Positions 50,611 through 62,599 of a DNA stretch of 64,000 bases are shown here, piece by piece. Origin of the DNA: Hexactinellida sp. DTS-2022 (Eukaryota > Porifera > Hexactinellida); NCBI GenBank assembly GCA_028753945.1, contig JAPNXP010000001.1, forward strand, positions 5,508,501-5,572,500, in the 5' to 3' direction. Numbering within the stretch: position 1 is the stretch's first letter; each line of letters starts with the position of its first letter. Below the pieces are notes generated by a model. The model ran no database searches. It was not told where the DNA came from and worked only from the letters and a program-made list of their open reading frames with translations. The position numbers and the translations under genes were made by a program.

Positions 50611-52488
50611 ATGGAAATAACCAGCAAGATTCCAATTGACCTTGACCGGCTACAAACTAGGATTAAACATGACCATTTTGCTTATAAAGAAGAATTCTTT
50701 CAACAGCTCAACCATTACAACGCACTTTATCAAGTTTTACTTCAAAACCCACAAAATAACATAATCTTACTCTCAAAACTTGTCCTATTTATTAGTAAGG
50801 TTGTTTGTTTCTATAACGATGTTCCCGAGCAATTCAGTGGCGACTTATTGCACCTTCTTAAAGTTTTTCCCTCTTCGCTGAGTCCTTCTTTTCTCATTAT
50901 CCTATGCAAATGTGTTGTGATCTTGAAAAACAATAAGGTTATAGATATTGATGTTATGGTAGAACTCTTTCTCAATTTGTTCAGCATACACAATAAGTTA
51001 TTACGAAAATTCATTTTTACTCAACTAATCTTACAAATTCGCAAAGTTAGTATTAATTTCTCTATCCGATCTACTATTCAAACTCTATTTTTCGCTCAAT
51101 TTTCAGAAGAGAACAGATTAAAACAATATTTAATCTCAGAAGTGACTATAGAACTATTTCATAACAATACGTGGAAAAATGAAAAAAGTGTATTATTACT
51201 TCAGAGAGCAGTTTTATCAAAGGTACGTAAGATTACTGTAAATGCTGTTAGATTTTTTATACGCCCAGTTTATGCCGATGCTTCAGATCAATCTTCATCT
51301 TCAGAAGATGACTTTCCTGAAGTTGACAATTTGGGAACTCGTAAGAGGAGGAAGATTAATATATCAAGAAAGTATAAAAGAAAAAATACGGAGAGCTCAT
51401 TTTATGCAATCGATTTAGTTCGCGATCCTTTTGATTTTACAACCAAATTAATGAAACGTTTAGAATCTAAATGTGATAACTTTGATGATCTACTAGAGAA
51501 GATGGCTTTAATGGGACTTTTAATATGGACGCACAAACTATTAATTCCACAATTTTTCAGCTTCCTACAACGGTACCTGAAACCTCATCAACAACAAGTC
51601 ACGCGTATTCTCACATATTTATCACAGGCAGCTCATAGTGCTATTGATGTCAGTGTGCTGTCTCCACCTGTCCTAACTATAATTTCAAATTTCATCACCG
51701 ATAGAAACACTCATGAGGCTATTACAGTTGGTATTAACACAATTCGTGAGATAGCATTAAAATGTTCAGGGATTCTTACAGAAGAGTTGCTCCATGATTT
51801 GATCCAATATCGCAAGTATAAAAACAAAAACGTGGTAATGGCCTCTCGCTCTCTACTACAGTTATACAGGTACCTTGATCCTGAACTTCTACTTCAGAAG
51901 GAGAGAGGAAAGCCTGAAGAACATGATGATGTTTTAACTCAAATGAATTCATTCTCTGGTCGAACAAACGATTTTGTCCCAGAAATCTTATTATTGGAGA
52001 AAGGTGACAATTTTGAGAGAGGAAATCTAGCTTCTGCGAAGAGATTGGAAAATGCAAGAACAATTTCTCATACCAGAATTCTGTCTCAAAGCGAGCATGA
52101 TACTATACGGCGTAATAGGGTAGACCGGTTGTTAAACCCTAAATTATCTAATCAACAGCTCCAGCTGAACTACAGGCTCATGAAAGAAAAAAATGAAATA
52201 ATTTCAGTATCTGAGGTTAAATATATTTCAAATAAAAATAAAAATTTGAATGGAGAAGATAAAGTAGTGAAAAAAAAAGGAAAAAACTTGAAAGTTAAGT
52301 TACCCCCAAAATCGAGTGTCAGTAAAAATAAAACGCGGAAGAATAAAAATTTTATGATGATAAGTCATGGTCAAAGCGTTTCAGCTAAAAACTTTAAACC
52401 TAAAAAGAAAAATTATCAAGCAAAGAATTACAAATTGAAAAGAATACTTACTAAAGAATATAGGAGAATGCATTCAGCTGAAAACTAA
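50611..52488 (+). CDS. SDAD1: SDA1 homologue (60S ribosome biogenesis/export)
   Basis: 625 residues in a single exon. I start at the ATG at 50611, because the frame upstream has no other ATG and family alignment begins near IPIDLDRLQTRIKHD. Known role: nuclear/nucleolar factor for maturation and export of the 60S subunit, first described in yeast for actin organisation and G1. Signature blocks: YKEEFFQQLNHY near the start; DPFDFTTKLMKRLE mid-protein; FLQRYLKPHQQQVTRIL; FITDRNTHEAITVGIN; TEELLHDLIQYRKYKNKNV; SRILSQSEHD-like and NFMM near the end. The tail is very Lys-rich and suits nucleolar targeting. The acidic linker usual after the ILLLE block is almost absent. Codons are AT-rich like the surroundings. 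No disabling mutation. An intronless functional gene or an intact retrocopy; no poly-A tract or target duplication supports the latter. Confidence 0.92.
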   Translation: MEITSKIPIDLDRLQTRIKHDHFAYKEEFFQQLNHYNALYQVLLQNPQNNIILLSKLVLFISKVVCFYNDVPEQFSGDLLHLLKVFPSSLSPSFLIILCKCVVILKNNKVIDIDVMVELFLNLFSIHNKLLRKFIFTQLILQIRKVSINFSIRSTIQTLFFAQFSEENRLKQYLISEVTIELFHNNTWKNEKSVLLLQRAVLSKVRKITVNAVRFFIRPVYADASDQSSSSEDDFPEVDNLGTRKRRKINISRKYKRKNTESSFYAIDLVRDPFDFTTKLMKRLESKCDNFDDLLEKMALMGLLIWTHKLLIPQFFSFLQRYLKPHQQQVTRILTYLSQAAHSAIDVSVLSPPVLTIISNFITDRNTHEAITVGINTIREIALKCSGILTEELLHDLIQYRKYKNKNVVMASRSLLQLYRYLDPELLLQKERGKPEEHDDVLTQMNSFSGRTNDFVPEILLLEKGDNFERGNLASAKRLENARTISHTRILSQSEHDTIRRNRVDRLLNPKLSNQQLQLNYRLMKEKNEIISVSEVKYISNKNKNLNGEDKVVKKKGKNLKVKLPPKSSVSKNKTRKNKNFMMISHGQSVSAKNFKPKKKNYQAKNYKLKRILTKEYRRMHSAEN

Positions 52489-52619
52489 AGAGTAGCTGTT
52501 AGAACTTGCCTCTATTAGTTTTAAGTGTTTGCTTATTTTCCTGTGCTGATGATCAAAGGAATTGATTATAGGATTAGTAATTATCGGAAAAAATTTCAAA
52601 TTTCGATAAACTTCAGCAA

Positions 52620-55600
52620 TAATCTTATTACTGTGCCGACTATACTACAGTATAGTGACCCAGGTCTAATCATACTGCCTTGGTTAGTTATTATTACTGT
52701 GCCGACTATACTATAGTATAGTGGCCCAGTATTAGAATCACTGCCTTTATTTTTACTGTGCCGACTATACTATAGTATAGTGGCCCAGTATTGGAATCAC
52801 TGCCTTTATTTTTATTATTACTGTGCCGACTATACTATAGTATAGTGGCCCAGTATTGGAATCACTGCCTTTATTATTATTTTTATTATTATTATTTTTT
52901 TCTCCGTAGACGGTGCCCTGGCCAGAGCTTAATTGTTGATGGGCTGAAACTTGGCATGTAGGTGCATGGACCCCGGGACCGTCTAATTTGCACGGGACCG
53001 TCTAATTTGCACCTGGGGTTACGATTTTTCGTTAACAAATTTTTGACACATCTTTAACACCTTTAAAAATTTGTCTGGTCCATAACTCAAAAAATGTTTT
53101 ACTAAACCCCCAAATTTTATTTCACATTTGGATTCGCCATAAAATTCTGCGTATGAAGGGATAAGAAATCTTTCAATAAAGAAGTCAATTTCTGCCATAA
53201 ATGGGGCTTGAAATTTCTTTGTTTACTCACACTTCAATTTCAGTAAAGTGTTAAATCTAATTCTATTGTTTCAACTTGTAATAAACTAATAATTATATTG
53301 ATTTAACTTGTTAAATCCTACTCTACTGATTCAACTTGCGATAATTAAATTGATTCAACTTATAAATTCCAGCTGGCTTCCATTTAATTGTAGCATTACT
53401 ATACAATGGATTAAATTAAATTAATTTATATAAGGAATTTGTTGACTTTACTCAACTCACCGTGGATAACATTGCTAAAATAAATAACTAATAATTTAAT
53501 TTATTATCAATAAGTAATGAATGAATGGCATGAAACTAAAGATGGTTTATGATAGAACCGTTAAGATTTTATAATTCCACAACAACGACAGATTAAGTGA
53601 TTATATTTGTTTCGGCGAGAATATTCTTGCACAATGAATGTACTGACGTAATTACGTAATTATAATTAATTCCTTTTGTATTTACACGTAACTTATATAC
53701 GGTTCCAAATGGATTATTGGGGTTATCGAGTGCGCTGAATTCAAATATTATAGTGAAAATCAATTTAAATTAATAATAATTGCAAATAATTGAACTTAAT
53801 TTATTTTGCTGTATATAATAATGGTGTTAAATAATTAATAAATTAATTAAATATTTATACTAATTAGCTAAATTTCATTAATCTCAGAGATGATACAAGA
53901 TAGAAACAAACTTTCAATTTATCAATTGGTCCTTATGCCAGGTACCACCTATACAAGTGGGTCTTGACACCTTGAGGTGATTATGACATCGTCAAAAAAA
54001 TGTATTTTTACAATTTTGTGAATTAAATAATTCGCATGGGTTGGTAGGAGTTGGGTGAATACCCAAACGGCACCTAAAAAATGCTGACTCAGCACATATT
54101 ATATTCTACTGAAACTTGAATATCTCTCAAATGAAGTGAGCTAAAACGAAACTTCCAACTCACTAAGGGTCGTTGCCTTTTGAATCACTTATCTGAAATA
54201 GTTTAACACCTTCATAGTGATGATGACATGGCGAAAAAAATCCAAAATTGCAGCCTGTGCCGACAGCATGTTCCATTGGAGGCACTATCAATAAACCACC
54301 ACCAAAATATAGTGCCACCAAAGGAACATGCGTCGGCACAGCTGCAATTTTGGATTTTTATTATTTCTCCGTAGCAGGTGCCCTGGCCACACCTATATAC
54401 TTAGAGGGCTGAAACTTGGCATGTAGTTTCGGAGTCGACGTCTAATTTGCACCTGGGGTTACGATTTTTGATCAAATAATTTTAACACCTACTTAAACTA
54501 ATTATGGCTCATAGCATTAAATAATTAATAGTGAGCTTGATAAAATTTACATGTACGGATAGAGAATTAAATTCTACACCTTTTAGCAAATCAAAAATGT
54601 TCAATTTGGCCTAGATTTGTGCCTTAATTGGGGTGCCAATCTCCTTTGTTTCTTCACACTTGAGATTCAGTATAACTGTTAAATCTAATTCTATTTCTTC
54701 AACTTGTAATAATTATATTTAATCTAATTCTATTGTTTCAACTTGTAATAATTATATTGATTTAACTTGTTAATGCTTTCACTATTGTTTCAACTTGCGA
54801 TAATTAAATTGATTCAACTTATAAATTCCAGCTGGCTTCTATTTAATTCTTGTATTACTATACAATGGCTTAAGTAAAATATTTTAATATAAGGAATTTG
54901 TTGACTAAACTCAAATCACCGTGGATAACATTGCTAAAATAACTAACTAATAATATAATTTATTATCAATACATAATGAATGAATGACATTAAACTCTAG
55001 ATGGTTTATGATAGAAACAAACTTCAAATCTATCTACCGTTCCTTGTGACTCGGACCAAATAACAAATGCTTCTTCACACCTTGGGCGTTGATGACTTGG
55101 CGAATTAAAATCCAAAATTGCAGCCTGCGCCGACAGCATGTTCCTTTGGAGGCACTATCAATAAACAACACAAAAATATAGTGCCACCAAAGGAACATGC
55201 GTCGGCACAGGCTGCAATTTTGGATTTTTTTTTCTTTCTCCGTAGACGGTGCCGTCGTTGTTGTGGAATGTAAAATCTTAGGTTTCAATTAGAAAATAGA
55301 AGCCTACTCGATCTCACAAGTTGAATCAATATAATTATTACAAGTTGAAACAATGGAATTAGATTTCACAGTTTTACTGAAATTGAAGTGTGAGTAAACA
55401 AAGAAATTTCAACCCCCATTTATGGCAGAAATAAAACTCTTTATTAAAAGTTTTCTTCTCCCATCAGACGCAGAATTTTATGGTGAATCCAAATGTGAAA
55501 TAAAATTTGGGGGTTTAGTAAAATATTTTTTGAGTTATGGACCAGACAAATTTTGAAAGGTGTTAAAGATGTGTCAAAAATTTGTTAATCAGAAATCGTA

Positions 55601-56770
55601 ACCCCAGGTGCAAATTAGACGGTCCCATCGCACCTACATGCCAAGTTTCAGCCCATCAACTATAAAGCTCAGGCCAGATTAAGTGATTATATTTATTTCT
55701 GCGAGAATATTCTTGCACTGTTAATAGACTGACGTAATTAATTATAATTAATTCAGTTAGTATATGACTTATATAGATGCTTCCAATTTGTGTATTAGGG
55801 GTTATCGAGTGTGCGGAATTGAAATTTGATAACCAAATTAATTAATTAATTATTTATGACAAAATAATTTAACTTAATAATTGTAAGTTGACATTGAAAT
55901 TGGTGTTATATTATAAATAATATTAATAATTATTTATACTAATTAATTAAATATCATAAATCTCAGAATTCAAATAAGATAGAAACAAACTTCCAATTTA
56001 TCAATTGATCCTTATGTCACGTAATACCTCTACAAATGGGTATTGACACCTTGAGGTGATGATGACATCGTAAAAAAATGTGTTTTTACAATTTTGTGAA
56101 TTCTATATTTCGAATGGGTTAGTTGGTGTTGGGTGACCACCCAACACGCACATAAAAAATGCTGACTCATCACTTATTATATTCTACTGAAACTTGAATA
56201 TCTTTAAAATGAAGTGAGCAAAAATGAAAATTCCAACTCACTAAGGGTCGTTGCCTTTTGAAACACCTTTATGAAATTATTTAACACCTTCATAGTGATG
56301 ATGACATGGCGAAAAAATCCAAAATTGCAGCCTGTGCCGACAGCATGTTCCTTTGGAGGCACTATCAATAAACCACCACCAAAATATAGTGCCACCAAAG
56401 GAACTTGCGTCGGCACAGGCTGCAATTTTGGATTTTTTAATTCTTCCGTAGCTCATCCACTGAACAGAGTTTAATTAATTTTTATTTTTACGTTGCCGAC
56501 TATACTATAGTATAGTGGCCCAGTATTGAAATCACTGCCTTTATTTATATATTTTACTGTGCCGACTATACTATAGAATAGTGGCCCAGTTCTAATCTTA
56601 CTGCCTTTATTTATATTATTATTATTACTGTGCTGACTATACTATAGTATAGTGGCCCAGTTCTAATCTTAGTGCTTTGGTATATTATTATTATTGGTTC
56701 CGTAGATTCTCCACAGAACAGAGTTTAATTAACTAAGAGCCCAAATTTTCAGGATATGTGTTTCATGGGT
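52620..56770 (-). repeat. RepA array, minus orientation
   Basis: Four palindromic modules (about 52627-52880) precede RepA units with hairpins at about 54236-54358, 55108-55230 and 56312-56437. Three more modules lie at about 56490-56690. At 52965-53010 the CGGGACCGTCTAATTTGCAC segment is duplicated. Between 55258 and 55680 a RepA segment lies in the opposite (plus) orientation and stops at AAGCTCAGGCCAG, so this stretch has been rearranged. No gene is seen. Confidence 0.9.
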
Positions 56771-57498
56771 TACAGATGGCACCTGGGGTCACGATTTATT
56801 AATTTCGACTTGGGAAAATTATTAACGGGACTTTTAGCTTTTTTTGTCCCATAAGAAAATAAATGCTATATCAAGAAAATTTTTAGAATCATTAGTATCA
56901 GAAAAGTATTTTGCAACTGATTTCTCTTCACGATTTTTTTCATCTGTCCTCATTTTCCTGTTAATTAAGCTCAGAGTTGCCACAATTCACACTTAACTTT
57001 CTAAAATCGTAAATTCATTAATATTCAATTACGCAATTATTTCGTGGTTTCGAATGAGATCTACTACTATTCATGAATAATTCAATTAGATTCAGTGTTA
57101 TTTCGAATTTTCGATTCAAGTTATTGTTGATATCATAGTTACAATAAAGAATTCTAGTATATATGAATAATTAATTTATATTCAATAGCTATTACTATAC
57201 AAATCAATTTCTGATATCATAGTTACAATAAAGTATTATATTTATATGAATAATTCAATTTGATTCAATAGCTGCTACTATATAAATCGATTTATAATAC
57301 ATAGTAGTATTAAAGTTTTCTCCTATATGAAAATTCAATTTCACTCAACAGTTATTCAATTTCAGAACGATTTCTGATATTCAAACAATGGATTCATGAG
57401 ATGGAATATCTATTTGTATAAATGTTTGTCTATGGCGTGCTTGGTGCCCGAAATTTATTAGAGTGTAAGGGGGGTTATATAACGCATTATAATGGAAA
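56770..57498 (-). repeat. RepB segment, copy 3, left part
   Basis: Matches RepB copies 1 and 2 up to AATGGAAA at 57498, where the Ginger element begins. The rest of the copy resumes at 60979-61200. Confidence 0.85.
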
Positions 57499-57675
57499 TG
57501 TTGCAGTGCAAACGCGTTTTTGGTTTAATCGCGATTACACCGGTGCAATCGCGATTACACTGATATGTTGGTGTGGTCGCGTTCACACCAGTGTAATCGC
57601 GATTTAGGTTTTTAGTTGAGCTTGTGGTTAGTTTAGATAGTTGGTGATACTGATATACTAATGAGAAGAATTGTA

Positions 57676-57942
57676 TAGTACAGCCTCCCTACTTTGAACC
57701 CTTGCCAGTCCGAACAGGAGATCCAAAAATATTTTTCGTATAAATTTCGGGAAAAATTACAATGAAATTATAAAAAAATAAGTCTCAGACAAGTATTTAG
57801 GTAGTATACTATATGTTTAGTTTGGATTAAAAAGGTTTGGACAAGTTGGTTCGGATTATCGAGGTCTGGTTTTAAGTTTAACTAATCGGAAAAGATTTTT
57901 TTGTATCGGAATACCTCTGTTCGGATTAGAAAGGGTGTACTG
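57676..57942. mobile_element. pogo-like MITE nested in the Ginger left repeat
   Basis: The ends TAGTACAGCC and GGGTGTACTG are approximate inverted repeats flanked by TA (57674-57675 and 57943-57944). Comparison with the uninterrupted Ginger right arm (ACTAATGAGTAGAATTGTAG) shows that the insertion point is the TA after GAATTG. A second, truncated copy lies at about 62248-62470. Confidence 0.8.
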
Positions 57943-57984
57943 TAACTATTATAATCATATAATCATATAATCATCACATATCAG

Positions 57985-60303
57985 ATGACAGGCAAACTGT
58001 CAAAGAACATTTACAAATCTTTGTTCAATTTTTTGTATACTAAACAGTCATCAAAGGTAGAACTCAGAAGACTTCTGCAAAATCTATTGAAGTTAACTTC
58101 AGATGATGATTACAGGTCTGCTTTGCATACTAGGTTCCAATTTGTCAATTTGGGGAATAGAAAAGCAAAGAAACGGCTAGCTTATAAATATACTTGAAAT
58201 GAGCGATGGTTAGTAGCATTTGGAGATGTCCCGAAGTGAATTTGTAGAAAAATTAAACTCCTTAACCCGAGTTTATTCGAGTGAAATCTACACTCCAGCC
58301 GATATTGCAACAAAGATTGCTATATTACAATCTGGAAAACCGTGTCTTCCACAGAAAGAAGTGACAAGGTGGAAACGTGTGCATGAACGATTCAAGTGCT
58401 ATCTTATCAAGGTACTAACATACTGTATCTCCGAGAGCGAAAAAATCATCCTGCAAAGCGAGTTCTCTCAACTGAAGAGCTTTTTGACACTTTGGGAGGC
58501 TGCACAAAGTTGAAGGAGATCATACAGGCAGAACTAGGTTATACAAGCGTGCTTCACAGGAATTCTACGGTGTTACTGAGAGAGTGTGTGGCATTTTCGT
58601 TAAAACTTGTATTGTATGTCACCTAAAGAAGTCAAAGAAGTCGTTAAAAACCATAGTTGTTAAGCCAATCGAATCAACAGGCTATCTCTGCAGAGCTCAG
58701 GTAGATTTTATTGATATGAGCGATTTAAATCTAGAAGCAAACTTGTCTCCAGATGGTGTCACTCCATATCGCTACCTCATGGTCTATTTGGACCACTTCA
58801 CTAAAAAGATAAATCTAACACCGCTGAAACGAAAAACTGGGCAGGAAGTAACCGAAGCTCTTCTGGATATTTTCTGTGAATCTGGCCCCCCGCACATCCT
58901 CCACTCGGATAATGGCAGAGAATTCTCCAATCACTTGTTGTTTTCAACATTAGCTGAAAAATTACCATCCATCAAGATAATTCATGGTAAACCACGTCAC
59001 CCTGAGTCACAAGGAGCAGTAGAACGAGCAAACCGCGATATCAAAGATGCTCTCTTCACGATTATGTTTGATAATGGGAATGATCAGTGTTGGGTCAAGT
59101 ATCTTAGGTGGGTGAAGTTCCACAAGAATACGAGTTATCACAGCACAATCAAGATGACTCCATTCGAAGCTGTATACAACAAAAAGCCATCATTCGGTCT
59201 GTCTCACCTTGGTATTGCCCATGAATTCTGGGGATCAATAGATACAGAAGAAGATCTAGCTTTTTTTCAAAGAGAAGTGAGTGCACCTGCTGCTGCTGAA
59301 GTACGTTCGTCGGAAGTCTCTTTTGACGAAGTTAATGAACTACTCAGTCACTCTTCTGATTCTGTAAGCCATCATAGCCCAGCGCCATACAATTCTATAT
59401 TTCGACCTCAGATTGACGAGTACGAAAGTCAAATATGTTATCCGTTACCTGTTGGAACTATAGTTACAGATGGCTTTGAATCTCCAATCGAGTCAAATTA
59501 CAATCCTTTCCAAACTGGCTATCATCAATCTGAAATAACGGAACAGTCAGAATTGAGTCAATTTACTATCTACCAAACTCAGACGCACCATCACAGCCCT
59601 GACCTCCCTTTCCCTAGGTCTCCTACTCCACCTCGTTATATTGAAAGAATACATGAAAACGGTGCTTTAATTAATATGGATTGCGTTGCATGTGGTCGAA
59701 ATACGTCCGGTGTTCATTCTTGTCCACGTTGTTTTCGTTTCATTCATACGATATGTGGCAGATTAGTAGGTGAAGAAGGATATGGTAGCAGTGTGGTATG
59801 TCCAGCATGTGATCTTGCATCACGCAAAGAAATATGTAGTACGATGCGTGCTGGCGTGAAGCGAAACCAAGAAAGTTCGCATCACAGAATGCTGAATTCG
59901 AGCTCTAAGAATTTTAAGCCAGCACATATAGAAATACAGTTATAATACCAATTTCAGAGCCGGACAAAGTCAACTCTTTGGGTCCGAGAAATATTATTGG
60001 ATGCATTACTGGTAAAGATGACTCTACAATGTCTACATACACTGTTGGCACTTCTCACGGCACAATCTCAGTTGCTTACACTAGGAATCAGTTTGAGCTA
60101 TGTCCCAGTAATCTGCTCTGTATCGAAAGTGTCCCGCATGAGACCGTAACACAGACAGAGGTTACACAGAGTGCTTCCCTTGGAATAACTAACGGATCTT
60201 CCTATAGGTGCAAGTTTTGAAAACGCAGAGGTGCCCATGTAAGAAGTCAGGGAGAGTTTGCAACTCTAAATGTCACAAGGGCCATAGCTGTTTCAACAAG
60301 TAA
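57985..60303 (+). pseudogene. Ginger integrase/transposase, frameshifted (KRBA2-like)
   Basis: The longest frame, 58584-59945, holds an rve integrase core: the first Asp in VDFIDM, the second in HILHSDNGREF, and Glu in ESQGAVERANRD. A C-terminal zinc finger of CVACGRN...CPRC...CPAC type follows. Upstream, HHCC-type zinc-binding residues (GDHTGRTRLY, then CIVCH) and the RRFDVL-like region are spread over three frames, with breaks near 58400 and 58520. Downstream, the IISEP-to-RNQFELC domain (59945-60220) needs a further shift, and the terminal Cys cluster RCPCKKSGRVCNSKCHKGH (to a TAA at 60301) another. At least four frameshifts mean the protein is not made whole. Family role: cut-and-paste transposition; related to retroviral-type integrases and to the domesticated gene KRBA2. 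Confidence 0.85.
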
Positions 60304-60978
60304 TATTACTATCCAGTTCATTAGTTTATTTAATTGGAGCTTGCAAACCTGTATTTGTACCACCCAATCTGTAGGCAATCAATAATCCTTTTATCGATCT
60401 AAATCACGTTCAGTAATTATATCTAGTTCGATTAATTTTTAAGTTATATAACAAATTTCAATTATAATAAGTACAGTAAGTTGAAGTTACTTAAAAGTAC
60501 AAATCTATATTACAACTGAAACTAAATAGAGGGTACTAATGTTAATTACAAAAAAGATCCGTAATTCTAGAATCTAGATTAGTATCACACAAGAATCAAC
60601 AAATCTAAAATAAAATAAAAATTGTATATAACGAAGGCCTTCGCTCTCGGTCGATTCCCGACGGATCACTCTCTCATAAAGTATTTTATTTCCTTCGATG
60701 TTACTTTACCTAAGAATAGGAAAGCTAAGCGAATCATACGGTATTTGGTCAAATAACTTGAGACAATGTTTCTTTTGACAGTTTGCCTGTGATCTTGATA
60801 TGACTATGCGATTTTACAAACTACAATTCTACTCATTAGTATACCAGTATCACCAACTATCTAAACTAACCAGAAGCTCAACTAAAAACCTAAATCGCGA
60901 TTACACTGGTGTGAACGCGATCACACCAACATATCAGTGTAATCGCGATTACACCAAAAACGCGTTTGCACTGCAACA

Positions 60979-61720
60979 GAAATATAAACTTAATCCCATA
61001 TGTCATTCTAAGTAAACAAGTATGCTGATTTCAATTTCAAAACGATAACTGATATATAAACAATGGATTATTGAGATGGAATTTCTAGTTTATGACTATT
61101 CGTTTGTGTGCTTGTTTGATGCCCGAATTGTATTAGAGTGATAGGGGATCAAAAACGCATTTAGAATGGAAATATAAACTTAAACTCAAGATGGTTTAAG
61201 ATAGAAAGAAGCATGAAATATATCAATAATTATATTGATGTAACTTGTTAAATCTTTCATTATTGTTTCAACTTGCGATAATTAAATTGATTCAACTTAT
61301 AAATTCTAGCTGGCTTCTATTTAATTGTAGTATTACTATACAATGGATTAAATAAAATAATATAATATAAGGAATTTGTTGACTCAACTCAACCAACCGT
61401 GGATAACATTGCTAAAATAAATTACTAATAATATATTTTATTATCAATACTTAATGAATGAATGGCATTAAACTCTAGATGGTTTATGATAGAAACAAAC
61501 TTCAAATTTATCTACCGTTCCTTGTGACTCAGACCAATTAACAAATGGTTCTTGACACCCTGAGGCGTTGATGACTTGGCGAAAAAAAATCCAAAACTGC
61601 AGCCTGTGCCGACAGCATGTTCCTTTGGAGGCATTATCAATAAACCACCAACAAAATATAGTGCCACCAAAGGAACATGCGTCGGCACTCGACACAGGCT
61701 GCAAAATTTTGGATTTGTTA
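60979..61720 (-). repeat. RepB right part followed by a RepA short unit
   Basis: RepB resumes at GAAATATAAACTTAATCCC and continues to about 61200, then RepA sequence with a hairpin at about 61588-61720. In this hairpin the right arm has an extra CTCGACA insertion (GTCGGCACTCGACACAGG). Confidence 0.8.
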
Positions 61721-62599
61721 TTGTATGTACTTATTTCATCAGTTAGTACTTTTTGTAGCAACCCTACATTCTCAGAGAGCCTAGATATGAAATACTCAAC
61801 AGCCAATTTGTAAACTATGCTAACAGGAGGGGCGGCAGGTACGGCGAGCGCTGTACCACTTTTCAGAGTGGTCCGGCGTCGCCGCCCCCCATTTTCAAAT
61901 GATTTCCAAATATCGGGGGCTTTATCACACAATGCTCAAGTGAAATGGAGTGAAACCGCTAAAAAACAAGTCAAATTCATGTGTGGTGCAACGGATACGG
62001 ATGCTACGACCATCAATTGAAAGGTTAACGGTGTGGACAAACACTGAGAACAATAACGATTAAATAGTTGATGACGATTTTGTATCTTGGTAGTCCGTCG
62101 TCGCCTTACCACTTAGAATATTATAAATCTTCCGCCGTACCAATTTTGAAAATGATGTGCCGCGCCTGGCTAACAGTATACACTAGACTATGCAGACTGG
62201 TGAACTACTTTCGCTCCCTACGACCATCAGTCATCGATAACTATGTACAGTACATCCTCACTAATCCGAACCTTGCTAATGAAACCCTCGCTAACCCGAA
62301 CGGAGTTCCCAAAGTATTTTTCGTATGAAAGTAGGAAAATCATAAATATACAAAAATAAGCCTCAAACAAATATTTAGATAGTATACTATATGTTTAGTT
62401 TGCACTAGAACGATTTGGACAAATTTGGTTCAGATTATCGTATCTAATTTGACGTAGAACAGCCTCAAACAGAGCTGGACTTAATTTGACAAGGCGGGTT
62501 AGGTCATCTATCAAAATAGAAAGAGCAGTGCATTTTCAATGAAAGTGGTTAACTAATCTACTTTATTTTTCAATAAGGCGTCGGATAGACACCTAGGCA
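61721..62599. other. Unique spacer with a truncated MITE
   Basis: Less AT-rich than the repeats. Open frames on both strands (61817-62020, 62068-62328) match nothing I recognise, and I do not call genes. At about 62248-62470 a diverged copy of the MITE at 57676-57942 begins CAGTACATCC and shares TAGTATACTATATGTTTAGT; its right end is missing. Confidence 0.5.

Larger units (their letters stand above)
57499..60978 (+). mobile_element. Complete Ginger-type DNA transposon with GAAA target duplication
   Basis: The termini are TGTTGCAGTGCAAACGCG and its exact complement. The inverted repeats extend about 220 bp inward (right arm about 60760-60978). The left arm is longer because a 267-bp MITE lies in it and because one CAATCGCGATTACACCGGTG unit is extra. 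GAAA is duplicated at 57495-57498 and 60979-60982. Subterminal palindromes AATCGCGATT recur several times in each arm. Removing the element gives GGAAATATAAACTTAAT, as in the intact RepB copy at 46625. TG...CA ends, 4-bp duplications and a DDE integrase are the Ginger hallmarks. Confidence 0.93.

Noticed and set aside
60640..60670. GGTCGATTCCCGACGG resembling a tRNA T-arm
   Set aside because: No matching acceptor stem, anticodon arm or A-box was found upstream.
61468..61932. 154-codon minus-strand open frame across a RepA hairpin
   Set aside because: Half of it is hairpin translation; the remainder has no recognisable features.
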